Below, one piece after another: positions 1 through 7,387 of a stretch of DNA of 64,000 nt. The DNA is from Streptomyces endophytica (GTDB taxonomy: Bacteria > Actinomycetota > Actinomycetes > Streptomycetales > Streptomycetaceae). A program made the translations under genes and the position numbers. The stretch is from assembly GCF_026153355.1 (NCBI RefSeq), contig NZ_CP110636.1:4464001-4528000 (forward strand), written 5' to 3'. Numbering within the stretch: position 1 is the stretch's first letter; each line of letters starts with the position of its first letter. Under the pieces are notes generated by a model. It did no database searches, was not told the DNA's origin, and saw nothing but the letters and a program-made list of their open reading frames with translations.

Positions 1-196
1 CCGGCCGCTCGGCCACGACCACGGCGGCCCGGTGCGCCTCTACGTGGCGCCCATGTACTTCTACAAGTCGGCGAAGTGGCTCTCCGGGATCACCGTCACC
101 GACCACGTCCAGCCCGGATACTGGGAGCAGCTCGGATATGACGTCGATGCCTGGGTCGGCCGGTCGAACGGACGGGACGATGTCCCCACGACCTGA
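1..196 (+). CDS. Molybdopterin-dependent oxidoreductase, C-terminal end (5' truncated)
   Basis: The window opens inside this gene, in the frame whose first full codon is at position 2. About 64 residues remain before the TGA at 194-196. The tail has the look of the C-terminal domain of sulfite-oxidase/YedY-type molybdenum enzymes: GGPVRLYVAPMYFYKSAKW, then GYWEQLGYDVDAW. The cytochrome b gene that follows overlaps it by 17 nt, so the pair probably forms a membrane-anchored oxidoreductase with its electron-transfer partner. The substrate cannot be told from this fragment. Confidence 0.8.
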   Translation, partial: RPLGHDHGGPVRLYVAPMYFYKSAKWLSGITVTDHVQPGYWEQLGYDVDAWVGRSNGRDDVPTT

Positions 197-863
197 GTCC
201 GCCGCTCCGGCCGCGGACCACCACCGCGTCCCGCGCTTCACCCGCGCCGAACACCGGGTGCACCGGGCCACCGCCGCCCTCATGGCCGTCTGCGTGGCCA
301 CCGCGGCCTGCCTCTACCTCCCCTTCCTCGCCGAACTCGTCGGCCGGCGCGCCCTGATGGTCACCCTCCACGAGTGGTCCGGCATCCTGCTGCCGGCCCC
401 GCTGCTGCTCGGCCTGGTCTCCCGTGCGCTGCGCGCCGACCTCACCCGCCTCAACCGCTTCGGCCCGCACGACCGGACCTGGCTGCGGGCCGTGCTGCGC
501 CGCCGGGGAGCCCGCCCGGCCGGGAAGTTCAACGCCGGCCAGAAGCTGTACGCGGCCTGGCTCGCCGGCGCGGTCCTGGTGATGACCGGGACCGGCCTAC
601 TGATGTGGTTCACGCACCTGGCGCCCCTGGTCTGGCGCACCGGCGCCACCTTCGTCCACGACTGGCTCGCCCTCAGCCTCCTCATCGTGATCGGCGGCCA
701 CGTCTGGATGGCGTACCGGGACCCGGAGTCGAGGGCGGGGCTGCGCACCGGATCGGTCGAGGCGGCATGGGCCCGGCGCGAACACCCGTTGTGGCGGCCG
801 GAGGAGGGGGCGGACGGGAAGCGCGGGATGGAAGGGGCGGACGGGAAGCCCGGGAACCCGTAG
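180..863 (+). CDS. Cytochrome b (b561/b6-type) membrane subunit
   Basis: A protein of 227 residues with four hydrophobic segments: after HRVHRATAALMAV, around LHEWSGILLPAPLLLG, around KLYAAWLAGAVLVMTGTGLLMW, and around HDWLALSLLIVIGGHVWM. His residues at the ends of helices 1, 2 and 4 are candidate haem b ligands, as in cytochrome b561 and formate dehydrogenase gamma subunits. It probably moves electrons between the quinone pool or an external donor and the molybdenum subunit encoded just upstream. I chose ATG 180, which follows a purine-rich stretch and overlaps the upstream stop by 17 nt. ATG 138 is in frame but would give a 59-nt overlap. The C-terminus is a low-complexity tail. Confidence 0.82.
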   Translation: MSPRPESAAPAADHHRVPRFTRAEHRVHRATAALMAVCVATAACLYLPFLAELVGRRALMVTLHEWSGILLPAPLLLGLVSRALRADLTRLNRFGPHDRTWLRAVLRRRGARPAGKFNAGQKLYAAWLAGAVLVMTGTGLLMWFTHLAPLVWRTGATFVHDWLALSLLIVIGGHVWMAYRDPESRAGLRTGSVEAAWARREHPLWRPEEGADGKRGMEGADGKPGNP

Positions 864-884
864 CGGGTCCGTTGCGGCAAGGAG

Positions 885-960
885 TGTGCAGAGAACCCTG
901 TGCAGAGAACGCTGTGCAGAGAATTCTGTGCAGAGAACGCTGTGCAGAGAGTTCTCTGCA
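885..960 (+). promoter_or_regulatory. 14-bp tandem repeat array ending in a palindrome, likely ArsR operator
   Basis: Five head-to-tail copies of a 14-bp unit (consensus TGTGCAGAGAACSC) start at 885, 899, 913, 927 and 941. The last copy runs into TGCAGAGA-GT-TCTCTGCA, an inverted repeat with perfect 8-bp arms (943-960). The ArsR gene starts 16 bp further on. Position and symmetry suggest a repressor-binding array for the ArsR protein. This is inferred from layout only. Confidence 0.6.
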
Positions 961-976
961 ATCCTATGCTCGCGTC

Positions 977-1690
977 ATGTCTGACGATGCCTCAATACCG
1001 CCCACTTCGCCGTCCACCTCGCCGTCCACCGCCCTCCCTGTGCGCCGGCTGGACGCCCGGAGCCTGCGCGGTCTGGCGCACCCGCTGCGGATGCGCATCC
1101 TGGACCTGCTGACCCTCGACGGCCCGGACACCGCGACCGGATTGGCCCGGCGCCTCGGCGAGAACACCGGCACCGTCAGCTGGCATCTGCGCCATCTCGC
1201 CGACCACGGCTTCATCGAGGAGGAGACCGGCCGGGGCACCAAACGCGAACGCTGGTGGCGGGCGGTCCGGGTCTCCCGCCACCTGGACACCGTCGAGTTC
1301 CGCGACGATCCGGACACCCGCGGGGCCCTGTCGGTCTACCTCCACGAGATCGTCCAGCGGGACTTCCACCAGGTCGTCACGTACCTCGCCGAGGACTGGG
1401 AGCCGGAGTGGCGCAACGCCGGCACGCTCTCCCGCTGGCCGGACCTGCGTCTGACGTCCGACCAACTGGCGGCGCTCAACGCCGAGTTGGCGGAAGTCGT
1501 CGAACGACACCGGGCGGCGGCCCTGGACACGAAGGCGAACGCGGACGGGGAAGGGGAACGGGAAGAGGCGGGGGAGCGGGGAGGGGCGGGGAACGCGGTG
1601 GCCGGCGCGCCCGGGCGCCGCCCCGTCCTCGTCCAGTTGCAGTCCTTCCCGCGCAAGGAGAGGGACGGCGGGGACGGCGGCGCGCGATGA
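977..1690 (+). CDS. ArsR-family winged-helix transcriptional regulator
   Basis: A 237-residue DNA-binding regulator. The winged helix lies at about residues 27-110: ARSLRGLAHPLRMRILDLL, then a recognition region ENTGTVSWHLRHLADHGFIEEE and a basic wing. The C-terminal half is a charged segment without the Cys clusters of metal-sensing ArsR proteins, so the signal is probably not a metal. It ends with an ATGA overlap onto an MFS exporter gene, the usual repressor-exporter pairing. The repeat array just upstream is the likely autoregulatory site. The start was set at ATG 977; the open frame further upstream only translates the repeat array. Confidence 0.85.
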   Translation: MSDDASIPPTSPSTSPSTALPVRRLDARSLRGLAHPLRMRILDLLTLDGPDTATGLARRLGENTGTVSWHLRHLADHGFIEEETGRGTKRERWWRAVRVSRHLDTVEFRDDPDTRGALSVYLHEIVQRDFHQVVTYLAEDWEPEWRNAGTLSRWPDLRLTSDQLAALNAELAEVVERHRAAALDTKANADGEGEREEAGERGGAGNAVAGAPGRRPVLVQLQSFPRKERDGGDGGAR

Positions 1691-2994
1691 GCGGACTGCT
1701 CCGCCGGCACCGCGACTTCCGGTTGCTGTGGTGCGGCGAGACGGCCGGGAAGTTCGGGGCCGCGGTCACCAACGTGGCCATGCCGCTCGTCGCGGTGTCC
1801 ACGCTGCACGCCTCCACCTTCGCGGTCGGGCTGCTCGCCGCCGCCGGCTGGCTGCCCTGGCTGCTGATCGGGCTCCCGGTCGGCGTATGGGTGGACCGGG
1901 TCCGCCGCCGCCCCCTGATGCTCGCCGCCGCCGCGCTGTCCCTGGCGCTGTTCGCCGCCGTCCCCGTCCTCGCCCGGTACGGCGGGCTCGGCCTGGGAGC
2001 GCTGCTCGCGGTGGCCCTGCTGACCGGCGGCGCCGCGGTGGTCTTCCAGACCGCGTACAGCGCCTACCTCCCCACTCTGCTCGACCCCGCCGACCAGGCC
2101 GAGGGCAACGCCAAGCTGCACGGCAGCGCCTCCGCCGCACAGATCGCCGGGCAGGGCACCGCCGGCCTCCTTGCCCAACTGATAGGCGTGGTCAACGGCT
2201 TGTTGGCCAACGCCGCCACGTTCCTCGTCGCGCTGCTGTGCCTGCTCGGCATCCGGCACCGCGAACCCCGCCCGGCGGAACGGAACGGCGGCCACGCACC
2301 GCGCTCGCTGTCCGCCGGGATCGCCGAGGGGGTGCGGCTGGTCGCCGGCGATGTGTGGTTCCGTACGCTGACGCTCTTCGGCGCCCTCTCCAACCTCGCG
2401 CTGATGGGCTATCAGTCGCTGGTCGCCGTCTTCCTGGTGCGCGAGGTCGGCCTGCCGTCCGGCGCCGTCGGCGGACTGCTCGCGCTGGCCAGTACGGGCG
2501 GGATCGCGGGCGCGTTCCTGGTGCGCCGCGCCGCCGCCCGGCTCGGCACCGCCCGCGCCATGCTGCTGTACGAACTCGGCCTGCCCAGTGCCGCGTTGCT
2601 CATCCCGCTGACCACCCAGGGCGCCGGCACCCTGCTCTACGTGGCGGGCAGCTTCGGGGTCAGTGCGGGCGTGGTGGGCGGCAACATCCTCAAGGCGGGC
2701 TTCCAGCAGCGGTACTGCCCGCCGTCCCTGCTCGGCCGGCTGGTCGCCAGCAGTGCGTTCCTCAACTACGGGACGCTGCCGCTGGGTGCCCTGCTCGGCG
2801 GGGCGCTCGGCTCCGCCCTCGGCGTCCGCACCGCCCTGTGGATCACCACCGCCGGTGTGCCGCTCGCCGCCCTGACCCTGGTCCTCTCACCGGTCCGTAC
2901 CGTGCGGGACCTCCCGGAGCACCGGGCGGACGACGCGCACCACGCCGACGGTCCCGCACCGGGGGAACGGGACGGGGCGGCGGCCCGCAGCTGA
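1687..2994 (+). CDS. MFS transporter (exporter)
   Basis: A 435-residue polytopic membrane protein with about 12 hydrophobic segments. It begins MSGLLRRHRDFRLLWCGETAG, typical of the DHA3/enterobactin-exporter-like branch of the major facilitator superfamily. The loop after helix 2 reads GVWVDRVRRRPLM, matching the MFS motif A pattern. It is translationally coupled to the upstream ArsR gene (ATGA overlap) and is presumably derepressed together with it. The most likely role is drug or metabolite efflux; the substrate is unknown. A GC hairpin follows the stop. Confidence 0.88.
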   Translation: MSGLLRRHRDFRLLWCGETAGKFGAAVTNVAMPLVAVSTLHASTFAVGLLAAAGWLPWLLIGLPVGVWVDRVRRRPLMLAAAALSLALFAAVPVLARYGGLGLGALLAVALLTGGAAVVFQTAYSAYLPTLLDPADQAEGNAKLHGSASAAQIAGQGTAGLLAQLIGVVNGLLANAATFLVALLCLLGIRHREPRPAERNGGHAPRSLSAGIAEGVRLVAGDVWFRTLTLFGALSNLALMGYQSLVAVFLVREVGLPSGAVGGLLALASTGGIAGAFLVRRAAARLGTARAMLLYELGLPSAALLIPLTTQGAGTLLYVAGSFGVSAGVVGGNILKAGFQQRYCPPSLLGRLVASSAFLNYGTLPLGALLGGALGSALGVRTALWITTAGVPLAALTLVLSPVRTVRDLPEHRADDAHHADGPAPGERDGAAARS

Positions 2995-3008
2995 GCCGGC
3001 CGGCCCGC

Positions 3009-3033
3009 GCCCGGGGCCCGTCACGCCCCGGGC
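3009..3033. terminator. GC hairpin between convergent genes
   Basis: The inverted repeat GCCCGGGGC ... GCCCCGGGC has a 7-nt loop. It lies between the MFS stop and the end of the convergent histidine kinase, overlapping the kinase stop codon. It has no T-run, as is usual in Streptomyces. Confidence 0.55.
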
Positions 3034-4145
3034 CCCGGCAGCGCCACCTCGAACCGGCAGCCCGCGCCGGCGTTCCGTACCGTCGCCCGGCCGCCGTGGG
3101 CCTCCACGATGCCGCGGACGATCGCCAGGCCGAGGCCCGCACCGGCCTGGCCGTCCGCGCGCGGGGTGCGGGCGCTGCCGCCGCGCCAGCCGGTGTCGAA
3201 GACCCGGGCCAGGTCCTCCGGCGGGATGCCGCCGCAGCCGTCCTCGACGGCCAGCACCACCCGGTCCGCGTCCTGCCGGGCGCTGACCGCGACGGTCCCC
3301 TCGGCCGGGGTCGCCCGGATCGCGTTGACCAGCAGATTGCCCAGCACGCGGGTGATCTGCTGGGCGTCCACCCGCACCGGCAGCGGCGCCACCCCGCCGT
3401 CCACCAGCCGCACCCCGCCCGCCCGCGCCAGCGGCCGGGCCCCGGTCAGTGCGTCGTCCACCAGGTCGTACACCGACACCCGCGACAGGGTCAGGGCCAG
3501 CGCCCCGGCCTGGATCCGGGACAGCTCGAAGAGGTCGTCGACCATGGCGGACAGCCGCTCCACCTCGATCCGGATCCGCGCGTGGTAGCGCGCCGGGTCC
3601 TCGGCGACCCCGTCCTCCAGCGCCTCGGCCATCGCCCGCAGCCCGGCGAGCGGGGTCCGCAGATCGTGCGAGATCCCGGCGATCAGCTCGCGCCGGGAGC
3701 CGTCCAGCGCCCGCTCGCGCTCCCGGGCCTCCGCCAGCCGGGCGCTGGTCTCCTCCAACGCCCTTGACAGCGCGGCCAGTTCGGCCGTCGGGGGCTCGTC
3801 CGGTGCGACGAATCCGCCCTCGCTGCCGACCGTACGCGCCGACCGCGCCAGCTCCCGGCTGCCCGCCGCGATCCGCCGGCCGAAGAGCAGCGCGGCCGCC
3901 AGCGACACCACCCCGGACACCGCCACCACGGCCATCACCACGCCCAGGTCGTGCCCCGACAGGAACATCGCCTGGGCGACCGCCACCGTGCCCGCGGCCA
4001 TCGCGGCCACCGCCAGCGCCGCCACCGCGAACAGCGACAGCGCCACCGAACGGCGCCGCAGCGCCCGTACCGCGGGCGCGGCGAGCAGCCCCACCAGCGC
4101 CGCGCCGAGCGCCGCCAGCGCCACGATGACCAGGAAGTCCGTCAT
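3021..4145 (-). CDS. Two-component sensor histidine kinase
   Basis: A 374-residue membrane sensor kinase. The N-terminus has three hydrophobic segments with almost no extracytoplasmic loop, then a HAMP-like linker. The H-box reads GISHDLRTPLAGLRAMAEAL and contains the phospho-acceptor His. It is followed by the N-box (NLLVNAIRATP), G1 (VEDGCGGIPPEDL) and G2 (GAGLGLAIVRGIVEAHGG). ATG 4145 is preferred over GTG 4154 because it overlaps the regulator's stop (ATGA) and has GAGGGG at proper spacing. It forms an operon with the OmpR-type regulator upstream. The short sensor suggests an intramembrane or envelope-stress signal. Confidence 0.9.
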   Translation of the reverse strand: MTDFLVIVALAALGAALVGLLAAPAVRALRRRSVALSLFAVAALAVAAMAAGTVAVAQAMFLSGHDLGVVMAVVAVSGVVSLAAALLFGRRIAAGSRELARSARTVGSEGGFVAPDEPPTAELAALSRALEETSARLAEARERERALDGSRRELIAGISHDLRTPLAGLRAMAEALEDGVAEDPARYHARIRIEVERLSAMVDDLFELSRIQAGALALTLSRVSVYDLVDDALTGARPLARAGGVRLVDGGVAPLPVRVDAQQITRVLGNLLVNAIRATPAEGTVAVSARQDADRVVLAVEDGCGGIPPEDLARVFDTGWRGGSARTPRADGQAGAGLGLAIVRGIVEAHGGRATVRNAGAGCRFEVALPGPGA

Positions 4146-4936
4146 GGCAGACACCCCTCGTCCGGCTCTTCGGGCGCGGGGGAGTCCGGCGCCGGATCGA
4201 AGCGGTAGCCCGCGCCCCAGACCGTCGTCACCAGCCGGGGCGCCGCCGGATCCGACTCGATCTTCTCGCGCAGCCGCCGCACATGGACGGTCACCGTCGA
4301 CAGATCGCCGAACTCCCAGCCCCAGACCCGGTGCAGCAGCTCCTCCCGGGAGAAGACCCGCCCCGGGTGGCGCATCAGGAAGACCAGCAGGTCGAACTCG
4401 CGGGCGGTGAGGGCGAGGGCGCGTCCGGCACGGTCGGCCCGGCGGCCCTCGGGGTCGGCGGTCAGGTCCCCGGCCCGCAGGACGGGCGCGGGCGCCGCGG
4501 CCGGCGGCGGGGACTCCGCGCGGCGCAGCACCGAGCCGATCCGCAGCACCAGTTCCCGCGGGCTGAACGGCTTGGTCACGTAGTCGTCCGCACCCAGCTC
4601 CAGCCCGAGGATGCGGTCCGCCTCCTCACCACGGGCGGTCAGCATCACCACCGGGACCGCGGGCCCGTCGTCGGCGCGGCGCAGCCGGCGGCACACCTCC
4701 AGGCCGTCCAGGCCGGGCAGCATCAGGTCCAGGACGACGAGATGCGGCCGGAAGGCCGCGGCCCGGTCCAGCGCGGCGAACCCGTCGGCGGCGTGCTCGG
4801 TGGCATATCCGGCGCGGGAGAGATAGCCGGTGACGACCTCGGCGACGGTCGGATCGTCCTCGACGACCAGGACGCGCCGGGGCGGCCCGGGCGCGGGGGC
4901 GGGCGGGGGAGCGGTGGGTGGCGGTTCGTGGCGCAC
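4142..4936 (-). CDS. OmpR/PhoB-family response regulator
   Basis: A 264-residue response regulator. After a Pro-rich N-terminal extension of about 20 residues, the receiver domain starts RRVLVVEDDPTVAE; the phospho-acceptor Asp is in VVLDLMLPGLDGLEV and the conserved Lys in DDYVTKPFSPREL. The C-terminal winged helix includes LTAREFDLLVFLMRHPGRVFSREEL and TVTVHVRRLREKIE. It is the first gene of the pair with the kinase and overlaps it by 4 nt. The GTG at 4936 is the only sensible start and lacks a clear Shine-Dalgarno. Target genes cannot be told from the window. Confidence 0.92.
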   Translation of the reverse strand: MRHEPPPTAPPPAPAPGPPRRVLVVEDDPTVAEVVTGYLSRAGYATEHAADGFAALDRAAAFRPHLVVLDLMLPGLDGLEVCRRLRRADDGPAVPVVMLTARGEEADRILGLELGADDYVTKPFSPRELVLRIGSVLRRAESPPPAAAPAPVLRAGDLTADPEGRRADRAGRALALTAREFDLLVFLMRHPGRVFSREELLHRVWGWEFGDLSTVTVHVRRLREKIESDPAAPRLVTTVWGAGYRFDPAPDSPAPEEPDEGCLP

Positions 4937-5118
4937 GGGTCAGCGGGCCCTTCCCGGGAGAGACCTCATGGCCCCAAGCCAACACCACCGGGCGCCGCGG
5001 CGCGCGGCCCGGCCCGGGTCCGTAAGACTCCGGTAACCGGCGCGAGGGGGACGGCGGGAGGAGCGACGGCGGGCGGGCGACCGGCGGCAGGAGCCGGACG
5101 CCGGGGAGGCGCGTGGCC

Positions 5119-5529
5119 TCAGTCCGCCAGTCCCTCCCGCACCCGCCGCGACACCGTGATCGTGTACAGGTCCAGGACGCCCGGCGGTTCGGCGAGACCG
5201 GGACCGCCGGCCCGGATCCAGGCGGCGATGTCCGCCAGCGCGTCGTCGTCGTTGACCAGGCCCAGCCACACCGGGCGGCCACCCGCCGCCCGGCCGGCCG
5301 GGGAGGGCTGTACCACCACGACGTTCGCCTGGTCGCAGACGTCCAGACAGTCCGAGGCGCGCACCGGTGCCGCCCCGTCCAGGGCCGCCCGCAGCCGGGG
5401 TATCTGACCGGTGTGGTCCACGCCCGGGATCTTGGCCGCATCGCCGCAGCAGCAGCCGCGGCAGACCGTGACCCGGCAGGATGCCGCGGGGGCCGGGCGG
5501 CCGGCACGCTTGTTGATCATCCGGCCCAT
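5119..5529 (-). CDS. (2Fe-2S) ferredoxin domain protein
   Basis: About 136 residues with a thioredoxin-like [2Fe-2S] ferredoxin pattern. The N-terminal Cys cluster is VTVCRGCCCGDA and the second pair is ASDCLDVCDQANVVVV, arranged as in NuoE-like and Shethna-type ferredoxins. It is divergent from the P450 gene 110 bp away, so a shared promoter region and an electron-transfer link are possible but unproven. Two in-frame ATGs (5529, giving MGRMINKRAG; 5520, giving MINKRAG) are close together and neither has a strong ribosome binding site. Confidence 0.78.
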   Translation of the reverse strand: MGRMINKRAGRPAPAASCRVTVCRGCCCGDAAKIPGVDHTGQIPRLRAALDGAAPVRASDCLDVCDQANVVVVQPSPAGRAAGGRPVWLGLVNDDDALADIAAWIRAGGPGLAEPPGVLDLYTITVSRRVREGLAD

Positions 5530-5639
5530 GCTACGCGGCCCCGCCCGGCACCGCCCCGGGCCCCTGCGCCTTCCCGCCACATTCCGCCCGGGCCCCGGTC
5601 GGGGGTAGGAACGCCCGTCGCCGGGATAGACATCCGACC

Positions 5640-7082
5640 ATGCCCATAACCGACTCCCAGCCCGACTCCCCGTCCGGCTCCCGGCCCGTCCCGGCCCCCA
5701 CCGACGACATCCCCGGCCCGGCCGGCCTCCCCCTCCTCGGCTCGATGCTCGACCTGCGGCGCGACTCCCTCAGCACGTTCGCCAGGGCCCGGCGCGAACA
5801 CGGCGACGTGGTCCGCCTGGAGGCCGGGCCGCCCGGCCTGCGCAGCGTGTTCCACGCCGTCTTCGCGCCCGAGGGCGTCCAGCAGATCCTCGCCTCCCAG
5901 GCCGCCAACTTCCGCAAGGACCACCCGCTGTACGAGGAGGTCCGGCAGGCGTTCGGCAACGGCCTGCTCACCAGCCAGGACGCCGACTACCTCCGGCAAC
6001 GGCGGCTGGTGCAGCCGCTGTTCACCAAGCGCCGGGTGGACGGCTACGCCGCGGCCGTGACGGGCGAGGCCGCCACCGTCGTCGACCGCTGGCGGACCGC
6101 CGACGACGCCACCGTCGACCTGGTCCCCGAGATGAACCGGCTCGCGCTGCGCACCGTCGCCCGGATCCTCTTCGGCCTGGACGCCGAGGAGGCGGTGACC
6201 GCCATCCACCGCTGCGCCCCGGTCATCAACGCCTACGTCGTGCAGCGCGCCTACGTGCCGGTGAAGATCCCGCGGCACTGGCCGACCCCCGGCAATCTGC
6301 GGGCGCGGGCCGCCATGGACGAACTGAACGCGCTGTGCGACCGGATCATCGCCGGCCGCCGCGCGGCTGGCGGAGCGGCGGACGGCCCGGACGGCGCGGC
6401 GGGCGAGGACCTGCTCTCGCTGCTGGCCGCGGCCGGCAACGCCGAGGACGGTTCGCTGGACGCCACCGAGATCCGCGAACAGGTGCTGATCTTCCTGCTG
6501 GCCGGCCACGAGACCACCGCGACCTCGCTGGCCTTCACCCTGCACCTCCTCGCCCGCCACCCCGAGGAACAGGCCCGGGTCCGGGCGGAGATCGACCGGG
6601 TGCTGGCGGACCGGGTGCCCACCGCCGCCGACCTGGACCGGCTGCCGTACCTGACGCAGGCGCTCAAGGAATCCATGCGGCTCTACCCGGCGGCACCGGT
6701 CGTCAGCCGGCGGGCCGTGGCGGCCACCGAGGTCTGCGGGTTCCGCATACCGGCCGGTGCGGACGTGGTGGTCGCGCCGTGGGTGACGCACCGCGACCCG
6801 GCGCTGTGGCCGGACCCGGAACGCTTCGATCCGGGCCGGTTCGCACCCGAGCGGGAGGCGGACCGGCACCGGTACGCCTGGTTCCCCTTCGGCGGCGGTC
6901 CGCGCGCCTGCATCGGGCAGCACTTCTCCATGCTGGAGTCGGTGCTCGCGCTGGCGACCCTCCTGCGCGGGTACGAACTCCACGCCGTGGACGAGGAGGT
7001 GCCGGTCGCCGCCGGCATCACCCTCCAGCCGACCGGACCCGCCCGGGTGCGGCTGCGCCCGCGCGTCGGGGCGGGGGAGTAG
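5640..7082 (+). CDS. Cytochrome P450
   Basis: A 480-residue haem monooxygenase. The I-helix oxygen-binding motif AGHETT is at residues 288-293, ExxR lies within LKESMRLYPAAPVVSRRA, and the haem loop FPFGGGPRACIGQ has the Cys thiolate at about residue 424. The sequence (GLPLLGSMLDLRRDSLSTFARARREHGDVVRLEAG near the start) resembles the CYP102/CYP4-like, membrane-P450-related bacterial class rather than the short macrolide hydroxylases. There is no reductase or secondary-metabolite gene next to it, so the substrate is unknown. The divergent [2Fe-2S] gene is a possible redox neighbour. Confidence 0.93.
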   Translation: MPITDSQPDSPSGSRPVPAPTDDIPGPAGLPLLGSMLDLRRDSLSTFARARREHGDVVRLEAGPPGLRSVFHAVFAPEGVQQILASQAANFRKDHPLYEEVRQAFGNGLLTSQDADYLRQRRLVQPLFTKRRVDGYAAAVTGEAATVVDRWRTADDATVDLVPEMNRLALRTVARILFGLDAEEAVTAIHRCAPVINAYVVQRAYVPVKIPRHWPTPGNLRARAAMDELNALCDRIIAGRRAAGGAADGPDGAAGEDLLSLLAAAGNAEDGSLDATEIREQVLIFLLAGHETTATSLAFTLHLLARHPEEQARVRAEIDRVLADRVPTAADLDRLPYLTQALKESMRLYPAAPVVSRRAVAATEVCGFRIPAGADVVVAPWVTHRDPALWPDPERFDPGRFAPEREADRHRYAWFPFGGGPRACIGQHFSMLESVLALATLLRGYELHAVDEEVPVAAGITLQPTGPARVRLRPRVGAGE

Positions 7083-7387
7083 GGCCGGAATCCGGGGACG
7101 CCGGCGCGCCACCCCGTCCCGGTAAACGCAACGAAAAATGCGTTTGCCTTTTCGCGGCGTCCCCCGTACCGTCTTCCTCGGCCCCATTGCCGCCGATTGG
7201 AGAAGGCCGTTGCTCGTCTGAGGTCCTGGAGACACCGCGCGCACGCGTACGCCCTGACGTACCGCGTGGCGCTGTCCGTGACCTCGGCATGCCGACCGGC
7301 GTACCCCGGCGCACCCGGCCCTTCGGCGTCCCCCGCGGTGTCTCCCGCGCAGCTCCCGCACATCTTCCGCGCACCCAGGAGACCCGT
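7083..7387 (+). promoter_or_regulatory. Promoter and long leader of the ABC-F gene
   Basis: About 305 bp without a gene. The inverted repeat AAACGCA ... TGCGTTT (7124-7145) is AT-rich against its surroundings and could end the P450 transcript or act as an operator. It overlaps a sigma-70-like promoter, TTGCCT (7144-7149) - 17 bp - TACCGT (7167-7172). About 30 nt further on, GGAGAAGG precedes a minimal reading frame TTG-CTC-GTC-TGA (7210-7221). The leader of roughly 200 nt fits the attenuation control known for antibiotic-resistance ABC-F genes, but no drug response can be shown here. Confidence 0.45.
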
